A stretch of 64,000 bases of DNA from Pseudonocardia humida (GCF_023898865.1 NZ_JAGSOV010000049.1:16727-80726); one strand, 5' to 3'; positions 7,564 through 16,768 are shown, numbered from the stretch's first letter. Notes: generated from the sequence alone by a model not told the origin. Program-made: numbers and translations.

Positions 7564-9252
7564 CTACAGGTCGGCGGCGAGCGGGACCTGCTCGACCGCG
7601 GGTGAGGTCATCCACTCGCGCAGGGCGCGGGTGGCCGCGACGTCGTCGGCGTTGTACTCGAGGAGGCGGCGGCGCTGGTCGGCGTCCGGCGGCTCGCCGT
7701 CCATCCCGACGGCGTCGCGGTACCAGCGCATCGAGTTCTCCCCGCCGGCCTCCGGGTCGCGCCAGCTGAAGCCGGCGACCGGGGCGACGCGCTTGAGGCC
7801 CTTGCCGTGCGCGCACAGGAACCACTGGTCGACCACGGCGTACATGTCGACCCAGCCGGGGTGGGCGATGAACTCCTCGACCTCGGACACCGGCGGGATG
7901 CCCTGGCGCCCGGCGAAGCGCCGGGCCGAGGCCAGCAGCCAGCGGTTCTCGGCCTGCTCGTTGTAGCAGTAGGCGGCGAACGTGCGCCCGCTCGCGGCCG
8001 CGGCGGCGCGCACCCCCGACAGCCAGGCCCAGAACTCGGCGAACGAGCGGGCCTCGTCGGAGTCGGGGACGGGGACCCAGGTGGCGAAGGCGCGGTAGCC
8101 CTCCTCCTCGTCGCCGGGGAGGCGACCACCGGAGTAGGCGAGGTGCACGCCCCACAGGTAGGCGCCGGACTCGCCGAAGCTCTCCATGTCGATGTCGACC
8201 TCGACGTCGGCGCGCAGCACCGGCACCGACGGCACCCGGCGCACGACCGACAGCCCCCGCAGCCACGCCCTGGCCAACGCGACCACGTCGGCGAATGGCG
8301 GACCGGCCAGCGGGACGGGCTCGACGGCCGGGTCGCACGCGGCCAGCTCGGCGACCGTGCGCACGCCGACCTCGCGCAGCGCGACCGCCGCCTCACCGCG
8401 CACGACCAGGCTGACGTCGCCCGCGCGCTCCAGCTCGCCCGCGCAGGTGGGCCACCAGGGACAGCGGCGGCACTCCATCACCCGGGACGGGAGGGCCAGC
8501 GCGGGGCGCTGGTCGGCGGCGGCCTCGGCGACGGCGGTGCGGTCGGCGAAGCGGGCGTCGTACTCGGCGAGGGTGGAGCGGTCGCCCGGCCAGTGCCCGG
8601 CGCGCAGGTCGTGCCAGACGACGACGTCGGCGTCGAGGCCGACGACACCGCCGACGTCGGCGTGGCGGGCCCCGGGCGGCGGGGCCCAGCCCGCCGCCCG
8701 CAGCATGCGGTTGAGGTGGGCCAGGCGCAGCAGGTCGCGCGGCTGGGAGCGGACCTTGCGCCGCGGGTCGGGCCGGGCCGCCCCGGGGCGCGGGTCGGTG
8801 AGCGGGGAGGTGACCGCCGCGTCGCCCGGGTCGGTGATGCGGTGGCGGACGACGAGGAAGGGCACGTAGCCGCCCTCCGGCAGGCGGACGAGCAGCTCGG
8901 CGCCACCGCGGCGGCCGTCGGCGTCGGGCAGGACGGCGCCCCAGACGAACTCGGCGCCCTCGGCGACCGCGGCCGCCGTGGCCTCGCGGCGCTCGGCGGC
9001 CGGGCCGGGGGGCACCCGCCGCCACGACGGGCCGGCCGTGGCCGCGAGCACCTCGCCGATGCGCTCGCGGTGCTCGGCGGCGTCGGCGCGGCGCTGCTCG
9101 ATGGCCGGGTCGGGCAGGGCGCGCGGGGCGGCGGCGGCCGTCGGGTCGTGATCGAGGTGGACGCGGCGCCGGCAGAGGGTGGTGGCGACGGCATCGAGCA
9201 CGATGCCCCGCGCGCGGGGCCCGGCCTGCGGCCGGTTCTCGATCGCCGTCAT
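7564..9252 (-). CDS. TM0106-type RecB-like nuclease with C-terminal RNase H-like domain
   Basis: Protein of 562 residues. The N-terminal half is a Cas4/RecB-like nuclease with an early cysteine (TTLCRRR) and a later C-x2-C-x5-C group (CRRCPWWPTC) that would bind an iron-sulfur cluster. The C-terminal third contains the RNase H-like YprB/TM0106 blocks, with acidic sites in VDIDMES and ENRWLL. ATG at 9252 is chosen because a longer open frame, to 9960, lies opposite a good rightward gene. Probably a DNA processing or repair nuclease; the family is not well characterised. Confidence 0.85.
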   Translation of the reverse strand: MTAIENRPQAGPRARGIVLDAVATTLCRRRVHLDHDPTAAAAPRALPDPAIEQRRADAAEHRERIGEVLAATAGPSWRRVPPGPAAERREATAAAVAEGAEFVWGAVLPDADGRRGGAELLVRLPEGGYVPFLVVRHRITDPGDAAVTSPLTDPRPGAARPDPRRKVRSQPRDLLRLAHLNRMLRAAGWAPPPGARHADVGGVVGLDADVVVWHDLRAGHWPGDRSTLAEYDARFADRTAVAEAAADQRPALALPSRVMECRRCPWWPTCAGELERAGDVSLVVRGEAAVALREVGVRTVAELAACDPAVEPVPLAGPPFADVVALARAWLRGLSVVRRVPSVPVLRADVEVDIDMESFGESGAYLWGVHLAYSGGRLPGDEEEGYRAFATWVPVPDSDEARSFAEFWAWLSGVRAAAAASGRTFAAYCYNEQAENRWLLASARRFAGRQGIPPVSEVEEFIAHPGWVDMYAVVDQWFLCAHGKGLKRVAPVAGFSWRDPEAGGENSMRWYRDAVGMDGEPPDADQRRRLLEYNADDVAATRALREWMTSPAVEQVPLAADL

Positions 9253-9429
9253 GCCCCCGAGGGTAGTGACCGGTACCGACAGCCCTCGCCGCAGCCGCAC
9301 GCCCGCGTGCGTCGGGTGGATCACGATCGGGCGCCGGCCGCGTTCCACCGGACGTCGGCCGCGCGGTGTCACTAGGCTGCGCCGGAGCCCGGTCCGACGA
9401 GGTGGAACGGGGACGAGGGGGTGCACGGG

Positions 9430-9951
9430 ATGGCGCTGCGGCGGCGGGCCGCCGGGTCGGCGGACGGCTCCGGGTCGGGCACGGCGGAGACGGTGGCGGA
9501 GGCCGCGCGGGCCGCGCGCAAGCCGTTCACCGCCGCCCGGGCCAAGCGGATGATCGGGGTGAGCAAGGCCGTCGCGCCGCTGCTGGCGCCCTACGCGCTG
9601 GCCGCCGCGGGGGTGGCGCGGTCGCGGTGGGACGCCTACCGGGCGGGCAGGCTGGGCGTGGAGCCCGGCCAGCTGTCGCAGTACACCGGGCCGGGCGGGG
9701 CGCTGCACGCCCGGCTGTCCCGGATCGCCGAGGCCCTGCAGGAGCTGGAGACCGGCACCGGGAGCCGCGGCACCGAGGACGACCGCGCCTTCGTCGCGCA
9801 GGTCCGGCCCCGGCTCGCCGACCTGGCCATCGCCGTGCGCGCCGCCGGGCAGATGCCCACCCCCCGCCGCCGCACCGCCTACCGCGCGATCGGCGGGGAG
9901 CTCGACCGCGTCGAGGTCGAGCTGCTGACCCGGCTCGGCGTCATCGGCTGA
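9430..9951 (+). CDS. Conserved actinobacterial protein (DUF6474-like)
   Basis: Protein of 173 residues with no catalytic motif. An Ala/Arg-rich start is followed by AKRMIGVSKAVAPLLAPYAL, a weakly hydrophobic helix, then RWDAYRAGRLGV and a helical C-terminal half. This layout matches small conserved actinobacterial proteins that I recall as DUF6474. ATG at 9430 is preferred to the GTG at 9421 because GAGGGG lies at the right distance from the ATG and abuts the GTG. The function is unknown. Confidence 0.6.
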   Translation: MALRRRAAGSADGSGSGTAETVAEAARAARKPFTAARAKRMIGVSKAVAPLLAPYALAAAGVARSRWDAYRAGRLGVEPGQLSQYTGPGGALHARLSRIAEALQELETGTGSRGTEDDRAFVAQVRPRLADLAIAVRAAGQMPTPRRRTAYRAIGGELDRVEVELLTRLGVIG

Positions 9952-10033
9952 CGACCCCACCGATCCGGCCGCCCGCCGCAGCGCGGCGCGGGCCCGGGGG
10001 CCCGATCAGCGGCTTCGACTACCGTCGAGGCCC

Positions 10034-10555
10034 ATGAACGGCTCCACGGACCCCGGCGCGCGCCGGTTCCGTGGCGGTCTGCTGGTCGGCCTCAGCGCCC
10101 TGCTGACCGCCGTCGGGCACCTGGCGGGCGGCGGTGCCCTGCCCGACCTGGCCCCGCTCGCGGTGCTGCTGCCCGCGCTGGCCTGGCCGGTCGTCGCGCT
10201 GGCCGACCGCTGCCGCGGCACCGTCGGCACGCTGGTGGTGCTCGGCGGCGGCCAGCTGCTGCTGCACGAGCTGCTGAGCACCGCGCACTCCCACCACGCC
10301 GCGCCGGACGACCCGTCGATGGTGCTCACCCACGCCCTGGTCACGGCGCTGACGGCGGCCGCGCTGCGGTTCGCCGACCGCGGGATGGCGGCCGTCGCCG
10401 CCGCGCTGGGGCGGGTGGTGCCGCGCCGGCCGCCGGCCGCGCCCGCCGACCGGCCGCTCGCGGTGCTGGTCGTCCCGGGCACCGACGTCCCCGCGGCCGT
10501 CCGCCGCGTCCTCTCCGCCACGCACGCGCGGCGGGGCCCTCCGGTGCGCTGCTGA
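10034..10555 (+). CDS. Multi-pass membrane protein upstream of copC
   Basis: Small integral membrane protein of 173 residues with about four hydrophobic helices, including GGLLVGLSALLTAVGHLA and GTLVVLGGGQLLLHELL. A histidine cluster (STAHSHH) sits between helices two and three. Its place just ahead of copC and copD suggests a role in copper handling, but it matches no family I can name. The C-terminal tail is Arg/Pro-rich and probably cytoplasmic. It is likely the first gene of the copper operon. Confidence 0.6.
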   Translation: MNGSTDPGARRFRGGLLVGLSALLTAVGHLAGGGALPDLAPLAVLLPALAWPVVALADRCRGTVGTLVVLGGGQLLLHELLSTAHSHHAAPDDPSMVLTHALVTALTAAALRFADRGMAAVAAALGRVVPRRPPAAPADRPLAVLVVPGTDVPAAVRRVLSATHARRGPPVRC

Positions 10556-10595
10556 AGGTCCCCTTCACCAGCACAACCGCACCCGGAGATCCCGC

Positions 10596-10697
10596 ATGTC
10601 CGCATCACCCCCGCGGCGCCCGCGGGGCGCCGCCACCCCGCGGACCGCCGCCGCCCCCCCCCGCAACGGCACCGAGAAGACGGGAGCGGGCGCATGA
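10596..10697 (+). CDS. 33-codon mini-ORF coupled to copC
   Basis: ATG at 10596 has CGGAGA about 8 bp upstream. The frame encodes an Arg/Pro/Ala-rich peptide beginning MSASPPRRPRG and ends at TGA 10695-10697, overlapping the copC ATG as ATGA. It contains a run of nine C (10654-10662). It may be a leader peptide for translational coupling or a relic of a lost gene such as a ycnI-type gene often found near copC. Its expression is not shown by the sequence. Confidence 0.35.
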   Translation: MSASPPRRPRGAATPRTAAAPPRNGTEKTGAGA

Positions 10698-11260
10698 CCC
10701 GGCAGCTGCTGCGCACGGCGGCGGTGACCCTGCTGTGCGGGTTGGCCCTGCTGCTCGGGACCGCCCCCGCCTTCGCCCACACCCGGCTGGAGAGCAGCGA
10801 CCCCGCCGACGGGTCCAGCGTCGACGCGGCGCCCCAGCGGGTGTCGCTGACCTTCAACGAGTCGGTCCCCGCGGAGTTCTCGCAGGTCACGGTGGTCGGC
10901 CCGGACGGGACCAACTACCAGACCGGCACCGTCACCTCGGCCGACGGCGTGGTGAGCACCGCGGTGCTGCCGCTCGGCCCGGCCGGGCGCTACGAGATCG
11001 GCTACCGGGTCGTCTCCGACGACGGGCACCCGGTGACCGGCAGCGTGGCGTTCACCCTCACCGCGGCGGCCACGCCGAGCCCGGCCGCCGCGGCCCCGAG
11101 CGCGTCGGCCGCCGCGCCCGCACCGGCGCCCACTCCCCCGTCCGCCGCGGCGGCCCAGCCCGACGACGGCGGGTCCCCCGTGTGGCCGTGGATCGTCGGC
11201 GCGGTGGTGCTGGTCGGCGGCGGGGTCGTGGCGGCGCTGCGCCTCGGCCGCAGCGGCTGA
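10694..11260 (+). CDS. copC: Copper-resistance CopC domain protein
   Basis: Exported copper-binding protein of 188 residues. The signal peptide runs to A-P-A-F-A, with cleavage expected after residue 28, leaving His-29 as the N-terminal copper ligand, as in CopC. The domain continues with L-E-S-S-D-P-A-D-G and P-Q-R-V-S-L-T-F-N-E, and ends with DDGHPVTGSVAFT, the second ligand histidine region. An Ala/Pro linker and a C-terminal transmembrane helix (WPWIVGAVVLVGGGVVAAL) anchor it outside the membrane. The copD gene follows after 7 bp. Confidence 0.93.
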   Translation: MTRQLLRTAAVTLLCGLALLLGTAPAFAHTRLESSDPADGSSVDAAPQRVSLTFNESVPAEFSQVTVVGPDGTNYQTGTVTSADGVVSTAVLPLGPAGRYEIGYRVVSDDGHPVTGSVAFTLTAAATPSPAAAAPSASAAAPAPAPTPPSAAAAQPDDGGSPVWPWIVGAVVLVGGGVVAALRLGRSG

Positions 11261-11267
11261 GACCGCG

Positions 11268-12263
11268 ATGACCCGACCGGCCACGGGCCCGGCGGGCCAC
11301 CGCGTCGCGGTGGCCGGCTGGGTCGGGCTCGTGGTCGGCGCCGCGGTGCTGGCGGGTGCGCTGGGCGGCCCGCCCGCGGCGGACCCCGACGCGGCCGTGC
11401 AGGTCGCGACGGTGGTCACCCGGGCGGGCCTGGACGCCGCCGCGGTCGCCTGCGTCGGGCTCACCCTGCTGGGCGTGCTGCTGCCGCTGGGCGCAGGCAC
11501 CCTCCCGGGCTCCGCGCTGCGCGACCTCGTCCGCGTGCAGGACACCGCCGACCGGGCCGTGGTGGTCGTGGCAGGCGGGTGGCTGGTGCTGGTGCTGACC
11601 GGCATCGCGTTCCGCGCGGCGAACGCGGTGGGCCGCACCGTGGGGCAGCTGTCCGCGGCCGACGTCGGCGCCTGGGCCACCCGGCTCTCGGCCGGGCGCG
11701 GGATGCTGCTGACGGCGGGCTGCGTTGCGGTCGTGCTCGGCTGCGGGATCGCCCGGCTGCGCCGCCGCGACGCCGTGCAGGTGCGCGTCCCGATGATCGC
11801 CGCGCTGCTCGGCGCGCTGATGCCCGCGCTGACCGGGCACACCGGCTCCGCCCCCGACCACCAGCTGGCGGTGATCTCGGCCGCGCTGCACGTGGCCGCG
11901 GCGTCGCTGTGGGTCGGCGGGCTGGGCGCGATCCTGGTGCTGGTCGCCAGGCACCGGGCGCTGCTCGACGCCGTGCTCCCCCGGTTCTCCGCGCTGGCCG
12001 GCGGCTGCGTGCTCGCCGTGGCGGCGACCGGGGTCGTCAACGCGGCCACCCGGCTGGAGGGCTGGGCGGCGCTCGTCGGCACCGGCTACGGCCAGCTGGT
12101 GCTGGCCAAGGTCGCGCTGCTGGGGCTGCTGGCCGGGCTGGGCGGGCTGGCCCGGCGCCGGCTGCGCGCCGGCAGGCGCCCGGTGCTGCGCTGGGCCGGC
12201 CTGGAGGTGGCGCTGATGGCGCTGACCATGGGCGTCGCCGCCGCGCTCACCCAGACCGGCTGA
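11268..12263 (+). CDS. copD: Copper-resistance membrane protein CopD
   Basis: Integral membrane protein of 331 residues with about eight transmembrane helices. The PF05425-type CopD domain is in the C-terminal half, including HVAAASLWVGGLGAILVL and GTGYGQLVLAKVALLGLL. It probably takes copper delivered by CopC across or into the membrane. It is cotranscribed with copC and ends 5 bp from the stop of a convergent gene. Confidence 0.9.
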   Translation: MTRPATGPAGHRVAVAGWVGLVVGAAVLAGALGGPPAADPDAAVQVATVVTRAGLDAAAVACVGLTLLGVLLPLGAGTLPGSALRDLVRVQDTADRAVVVVAGGWLVLVLTGIAFRAANAVGRTVGQLSAADVGAWATRLSAGRGMLLTAGCVAVVLGCGIARLRRRDAVQVRVPMIAALLGALMPALTGHTGSAPDHQLAVISAALHVAAASLWVGGLGAILVLVARHRALLDAVLPRFSALAGGCVLAVAATGVVNAATRLEGWAALVGTGYGQLVLAKVALLGLLAGLGGLARRRLRAGRRPVLRWAGLEVALMALTMGVAAALTQTG

Positions 12264-12268
12264 CGACC

Positions 12269-13672
12269 TCAGGACCGGTAGGCCTCCAGCAGCCGCAGCC
12301 ACACCTCGCTGATCGTCGGGTAGGCGGGCACGGCGTGCCAGAGCCGGGGCAGCGGCACCTCGCCGACCACCGCGATCGTCGCCGAGTGCAGCATCTCGGC
12401 CACGTCCTGGCCGACGAACGTCACTCCGACGAGAACCCCGCGGGCCTCGTCGACGACCATGCTCGCCCGACCCTCGTAGCCGTCGGCGTGCAGCGACGAG
12501 CCGGCGACGGCGATCGGCAGCTCGACCACCCGCACGTCGATCCCGGCCTCCCGGGCCGCGGCCGCGGTGCGCCCGACCCAGGCCACCTCGGGGTCGGTGA
12601 AGACGACCTGGGTGACGGCGACGTGGTCGGCGGTGGCCGAGTGCTCGCCCCACGGCGAGGTGTCGACCGGCCTCCCGGCCGCGCGGGCGGCGATCGCGCC
12701 GCCGGCGATCCGGGCGGCGTACTTGCCCTGGTGGGTCAGCGGGGCCCGGCCGGTGACGTCTCCCGCGGCGTAGAGCCACTGCCCGTCGACGCCCTCGACC
12801 AGCCCGGAGTCGTCGACCGCGAGCGCCCCGCCGGGCTCCAGCCCGACGGCGTCCACGCCGACGTCGGCGGAGGCGGGCCTGCGGCCGGTGGCGACGAGCA
12901 GCTCGTCGACGACGACCGTCTCGGCGCCCAGCCGCAGCGCGATGGCGTCGCCCTCGGCCGCGACGCCGTCGAGCCCGGTGTCGAGCCGCACGTCGACGCC
13001 CTCCTGGCGCAGCGCGGCGGCCACCATCTCGCCGGCGAACGGCTCGGCGCCGGCCAGCAGCCGCGGACCGCGCTGCACCAGCACCACCTGCGAGCCGAGC
13101 CGCTGGAACGCCTGGGCCATCTCGCAGCCGACGACCCCGCCGCCGAGCACGCCGAGCCGGGGCGGGACCTCCTTGGCCGAGGTGGCGTCGCGGGACGTCC
13201 AGGTGCGCACGGTGTCCAGGCCCGGGACCGGCGGCGTGACCGCGACGCTGCCGGTGCTCACCACCACGGCGTGCCGGGCGGTCAGGGTGATCGGATCCGG
13301 CCCGTCGACGGTGACCGTGCGCTCGCCGGAGATCCGGCCGTGCCCGCGCACCACCGCCATCCCGGCGCCCTCGGCCCACTCGACCTGGCCGGCGTCGTCC
13401 CAGTCGTGGGTGATGGCGTCGCGGCGGGCCAGCACGGCCCGGGGGTCGAACTCGGCGGTCGTGCCGGGCAGCCTGCGCAGCGCGGCCGCGGCGTGCCCGG
13501 TGCGCAGCAGCGCCTTGGACGGCATGCACGCCCAGTACGAGCACTCGCCGCCGAGCAGCTCGGACTCCACGATCGCCGCGGACAGCCCGGCGCGCACGGC
13601 GTAGTCGGCGGCGTTCTCGCCGACCGGGCCACCACCGATGACGATGACGTCGAACTCCGTGGGGACGGTCAC
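12269..13672 (-). CDS. FAD/NAD(P)-dependent disulfide-oxidoreductase-like enzyme
   Basis: Flavoprotein of 467 residues in the pyridine nucleotide-disulfide oxidoreductase family. The FAD Rossmann motif is VIVIGGGPVGENAA, the redox pair is C-S-Y-W-A-C followed by MPSKALL, the NAD(P) motif is LGVLGGGVVGCEMAQ, and the second FAD site is LYAAGDVTG. The C-terminal motif is VPAYPTISE, with Tyr where disulfide reductases have His, so classical dithiol catalysis is doubtful and quinone or other acceptor reduction is possible. The GTG start at 13672 overlaps the upstream gene stop as GTGA, so an apparent 720-codon fusion is not real. Confidence 0.88.
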   Translation of the reverse strand: MTVPTEFDVIVIGGGPVGENAADYAVRAGLSAAIVESELLGGECSYWACMPSKALLRTGHAAAALRRLPGTTAEFDPRAVLARRDAITHDWDDAGQVEWAEGAGMAVVRGHGRISGERTVTVDGPDPITLTARHAVVVSTGSVAVTPPVPGLDTVRTWTSRDATSAKEVPPRLGVLGGGVVGCEMAQAFQRLGSQVVLVQRGPRLLAGAEPFAGEMVAAALRQEGVDVRLDTGLDGVAAEGDAIALRLGAETVVVDELLVATGRRPASADVGVDAVGLEPGGALAVDDSGLVEGVDGQWLYAAGDVTGRAPLTHQGKYAARIAGGAIAARAAGRPVDTSPWGEHSATADHVAVTQVVFTDPEVAWVGRTAAAAREAGIDVRVVELPIAVAGSSLHADGYEGRASMVVDEARGVLVGVTFVGQDVAEMLHSATIAVVGEVPLPRLWHAVPAYPTISEVWLRLLEAYRS

Positions 13673-14340
13673 CGCGCCACCGCCGTCGTCGCCTCGAGCA
13701 CGTCGGCGGTGCCCTCGCGCAGCTCGAGCACCTTCCCGGCGGTGCCCGGGGTGTCGAGCAGGGCGACCAGCACGGCGGCGGTGTCGTCGCGGGTGACGGT
13801 CGCGGCGACCCCGCCGGCGTCGAGCGGCGGCGGCCGCAGGAGCACGGAGTTGGTCCCCGGGTCGTCGGTCAGGCGACCGGGCCGCAGGATCGTCCACTGC
13901 AGGTCGGTGGCCGCGATCGCGTCCTCGGCCGCCTTCTTCGCGCGCAGGTAGGCCGCCCACACCTCGTCGGTGCCCTCGGCGGGGGGATCGTCCACCCCCG
14001 TCGAGGAGACCAGCAGGTAGCGGCGCACCCCCGCCAGGTGGGCGGCGTCGGCGAGCAGCACCGCGGCGGCCCGGTCGACGGTGTCCTTGCGCTGCGCCCC
14101 GCTGCCCGGCCCGGCGCCCGCGGCGAACACCACGGCGTCGGCGTCGCGCAGGTGGTCGGCCAGCTCGACGGCCGAGGCCGACTCGAGGTCGAGCACGACC
14201 GGGGTCGCGCCCGCGCTCTCCAGGTCGGCCCGGTGCTCGGGGTTGCGCACCACCCCCACCGCGACGTCCCCGCGGGCGGCCAGCAGCGCGGCCAACCGCA
14301 ACCCGATCTTCCCGTGCCCTCCGGCGATCACGACCCGCAT
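13669..14340 (-). CDS. NAD(P)-binding SDR-like protein
   Basis: Protein of 223 residues with the atypical short-chain dehydrogenase fold. The nucleotide motif is VVIAGGHGKIGLRLAALL, followed by DAVVFAAGAGPGSG and the strand LLVSSTGVDDPP. The usual catalytic Tyr-x3-Lys appears as Y-L-R-A-K-K. It resembles NmrA/YwnB-type proteins, which are redox sensors or reductases. The ATG at 14340 begins exactly at the family start. It is translationally coupled to the flavoprotein downstream, suggesting a shared redox role. Confidence 0.85.
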   Translation of the reverse strand: MRVVIAGGHGKIGLRLAALLAARGDVAVGVVRNPEHRADLESAGATPVVLDLESASAVELADHLRDADAVVFAAGAGPGSGAQRKDTVDRAAAVLLADAAHLAGVRRYLLVSSTGVDDPPAEGTDEVWAAYLRAKKAAEDAIAATDLQWTILRPGRLTDDPGTNSVLLRPPPLDAGGVAATVTRDDTAAVLVALLDTPGTAGKVLELREGTADVLEATTAVAR

Positions 14341-14631
14341 CGGCCCGACCGTAGTGGTGGAGGCGGCGCGGCGCCCACCGGTCACCTGACCGGGAGGCGG
14401 CGGCGCGGGCACCGAGGACGGCGTCGGCCACCGCACGGGCCGGGGCTACCCCGATGGTGGGCGCCTCTTCGGCATCCGCACCCGCCGAGGCACTCCGGCA
14501 TCGCCGCAGGTCACCTCGCCGTCACCGGTCCAGACGTGTCCGTTTTCTCACCAGCCGGAATGGCGGCGGTTGTCGGGCAGCGGGCCCCGGTCTGCAATCG
14601 GAGGCAGTCGAGGACACCCTGGAGGTGGACC

Positions 14632-15660
14632 GTGAAGGCCGTGCGGGTGCACGCTTACCACTCCGATCCGAAGATCGACGACATCCCCGAACCGACCCTG
14701 CAGGGCCCGCTGGACGTGATCGTCAAGATCGGCGGCGCCGGGGTCTGCCGCACCGATCTGCACATCCTCGAGGGCCAGTGGGCCGCGGCCCAGAACCCCG
14801 AGCTGCCCTACGTCATCGGCCACGAGAACGCCGGCTGGGTGCACGCCGTCGGCGACGGGGTCACCAACGTCGCCGTGGGCGACACGGTGATCCTGCACCC
14901 GCAGCCCAGCTGCGGGCTGTGCCTGGCCTGTCGGGCCGGGCGCGACATGCAGTGCGAGAACGCGTTCTTCCCCGGCCTGTCCGACAACGACGGCGGCATG
15001 GCCGAGTACCTGCGCACCACCGCCAGGGCGTGCGTGAAGCTCAACCCCGACACCAACCCGGCCGACGTCGCCGCGCTCGCCGACGCCGGCATCACCGCCT
15101 ACCACGCGGTGCGCAAGGCCGTGCCCGACCTGTACCCCGGCACCACCGCCGTCGTGCAGGGCGCGGGCGGCCTCGGCCACATCGGCATCCAGGCGCTGGC
15201 CGCGCTCACCGCCACCCGGATCGTCGTGGTCGACCGCAACCCCGACGCGCTGGCCCTGGCCAAGCAGATCGGCGCCGACGAGACCGTGCTGGCCGACGGC
15301 ACGCACATCGACGCGGTCAAGGAGCTGACCGGCGGCCTGGGCGCGAACGTGGTGTTCGACTTCGTCGCCGAGCAGGGCGCCGAGAACGACGCCTGGCAGA
15401 TGACCGCGCCCGCCGGGTCGCAGTACGTCATCGGCTACGGCGGCGAGCTGCGGATCCCGACGCTGGACTTCGTCGGCGGCGAGAAGAACGTCATCGGCAA
15501 CATCGTCGGCACCTACAACGACCTCGCCGAGCTGATGGTGCTCGCCCAGGCCGGGAAGGTCACGCTGCACACCAAGCAGTACCCCCTCGACGCGGCGCTC
15601 GACGCCCTGCACGACCTCGACGCGGGCCGCGTGCGCGGCCGGGCGATCCTCGTGCCCTGA
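14632..15660 (+). CDS. Zinc-dependent alcohol dehydrogenase (monooxygenase-cluster type)
   Basis: NAD(P)-dependent medium-chain dehydrogenase of 342 residues. Catalytic zinc ligands are in GVCRTDLH and GHENAG. The structural zinc site is CGLCLACRAGRDMQC, and the cofactor motif is VVQGAGGLGHIG. The GTG at 14632 has GGAGG 6 bp upstream. It leads the ADH-amidohydrolase-DUF59 set seen in propane/alkene di-iron monooxygenase operons, where it would oxidise the alcohol product. The 290 bp upstream (14341-14631) contain no gene I can support and presumably the promoter. Confidence 0.93.
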   Translation: MKAVRVHAYHSDPKIDDIPEPTLQGPLDVIVKIGGAGVCRTDLHILEGQWAAAQNPELPYVIGHENAGWVHAVGDGVTNVAVGDTVILHPQPSCGLCLACRAGRDMQCENAFFPGLSDNDGGMAEYLRTTARACVKLNPDTNPADVAALADAGITAYHAVRKAVPDLYPGTTAVVQGAGGLGHIGIQALAALTATRIVVVDRNPDALALAKQIGADETVLADGTHIDAVKELTGGLGANVVFDFVAEQGAENDAWQMTAPAGSQYVIGYGGELRIPTLDFVGGEKNVIGNIVGTYNDLAELMVLAQAGKVTLHTKQYPLDAALDALHDLDAGRVRGRAILVP

Positions 15661-15703
15661 CCTCCTTCCGACATATCCCGCACTGACGCGAGAGGACCAC
15701 CAC

Positions 15704-16768
15704 ATGTACGAGAAGGACGGCGAGAAGTACTTCATCGTCGATTCGCACAGCCACTTCTGGGACGCCAGCCGGGAGAACTGGAAGCCCGGCCAGGAGCAGT
15801 ACGCGAAGGGCTGGATCGACTGCTTCTACGGCTACCACCAGCTCGGCCCGCCCGAGACCCACTGGGACTACGAGAAGTACCTCAAGGTCAGCCCCGAGGA
15901 CTTCGAGCGCGACATGTTCGTCGAGGGCCACGTCGACCACGCGATCTTCCAGTCGACGTACCTCAAGGAGTGGTACACCGAGGGCTTCAACACGATCGAC
16001 CAGAACGCGCAGCTCCTGGACAAGTGGGGCGACCGGCTGATCGTCAACGGCCGGTTCGACCCGCGCGACGGCGACGCCGGGCTCAAGCAGCTCGAGGAGG
16101 ACATCGCCAAGTACAACTGCAAGGGCGTCAAGCTCTACACCGCGGAGTGGAACAACGGCTCGCGCGGCTACAAGCTCTCCGACCCCGAGGCCTACCGGTT
16201 CCTGGCCCGCGCCCAGGAGCTGGGCATCAAGAACGTCCACGTGCACAAGGGCCCGACCATCTGGCCGCTGGACAAGGACGCCTTCGACGTCTCCGACGTC
16301 GACCACGCGGCCACCGACTTCCCCGACCTGAACTTCGTCGTCGAGCACGTCGGGCTGCCCCGCATCGAGGACTTCTGCTTCATGGCGGTGCAGGAGCCCA
16401 ACGTCTACGCCGGGCTCTCGGTGGTGATCGGCGGCCTGATGCACGCCCGGCCGAAGTTCTTCGCCAAGGTGATCGGCGAGCTGATGTTCTGGGTCGGCGA
16501 GGACAAGATGCTCTTCGGCGGCGACTACAACATCTGGGTGCCGAAGTGGCAGATCGAGGGCTTCGTCGACTGGCAGATGCCCGACGACGAGGCGTTCACC
16601 GACTACGCCAAGCTCACGACGGCCACCAAGAAGAAGATCCTCGGGCTGAACGCGGCGAAGCTCTACGACATCCCGGTGCCCGCCGAGCTGCAGCTGCCCA
16701 CCACGGCCGACGAGTCGATGCAGCCCGGTGAGGAGCTGGTGCGCGACACCGCCGGGGCCCAGGCGTGA
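15704..16768 (+). CDS. Amidohydrolase family protein of the monooxygenase accessory type
   Basis: TIM-barrel protein of 354 residues in amidohydrolase family 2. The first metal ligands are V-D-S-H-S-H-F-W-D, further histidines lie in VHVHKGPT and VVEHVGLPR, and the acid in LFGGDYNIW. The close match in layout is to the amidohydrolase gene inside propane and methyl-ketone/alkene monooxygenase operons of mycobacteria and Rhodococcus, where its exact job is unclear. RBS GAGAGGACC precedes the ATG. Its stop overlaps the next gene by GTGA. Confidence 0.88.
   Translation: MYEKDGEKYFIVDSHSHFWDASRENWKPGQEQYAKGWIDCFYGYHQLGPPETHWDYEKYLKVSPEDFERDMFVEGHVDHAIFQSTYLKEWYTEGFNTIDQNAQLLDKWGDRLIVNGRFDPRDGDAGLKQLEEDIAKYNCKGVKLYTAEWNNGSRGYKLSDPEAYRFLARAQELGIKNVHVHKGPTIWPLDKDAFDVSDVDHAATDFPDLNFVVEHVGLPRIEDFCFMAVQEPNVYAGLSVVIGGLMHARPKFFAKVIGELMFWVGEDKMLFGGDYNIWVPKWQIEGFVDWQMPDDEAFTDYAKLTTATKKKILGLNAAKLYDIPVPAELQLPTTADESMQPGEELVRDTAGAQA

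Noticed and set aside
9960..10033. Terminator or promoter between the DUF6474-like gene and the copper block
   Set aside because: Only short GC-rich symmetry (GCGGCGCGGGCCCGGGGGCCCG) is visible, and it is common in this composition; no strong stem was found.
12269..14431. A 720-codon frame that looks like a fusion of an NAD(P)-binding protein and a flavoprotein
   Set aside because: The N-terminal part is an out-of-frame reading of the separate NAD(P)-binding gene; the GTGA overlap at 13669-13672 shows two normal genes.
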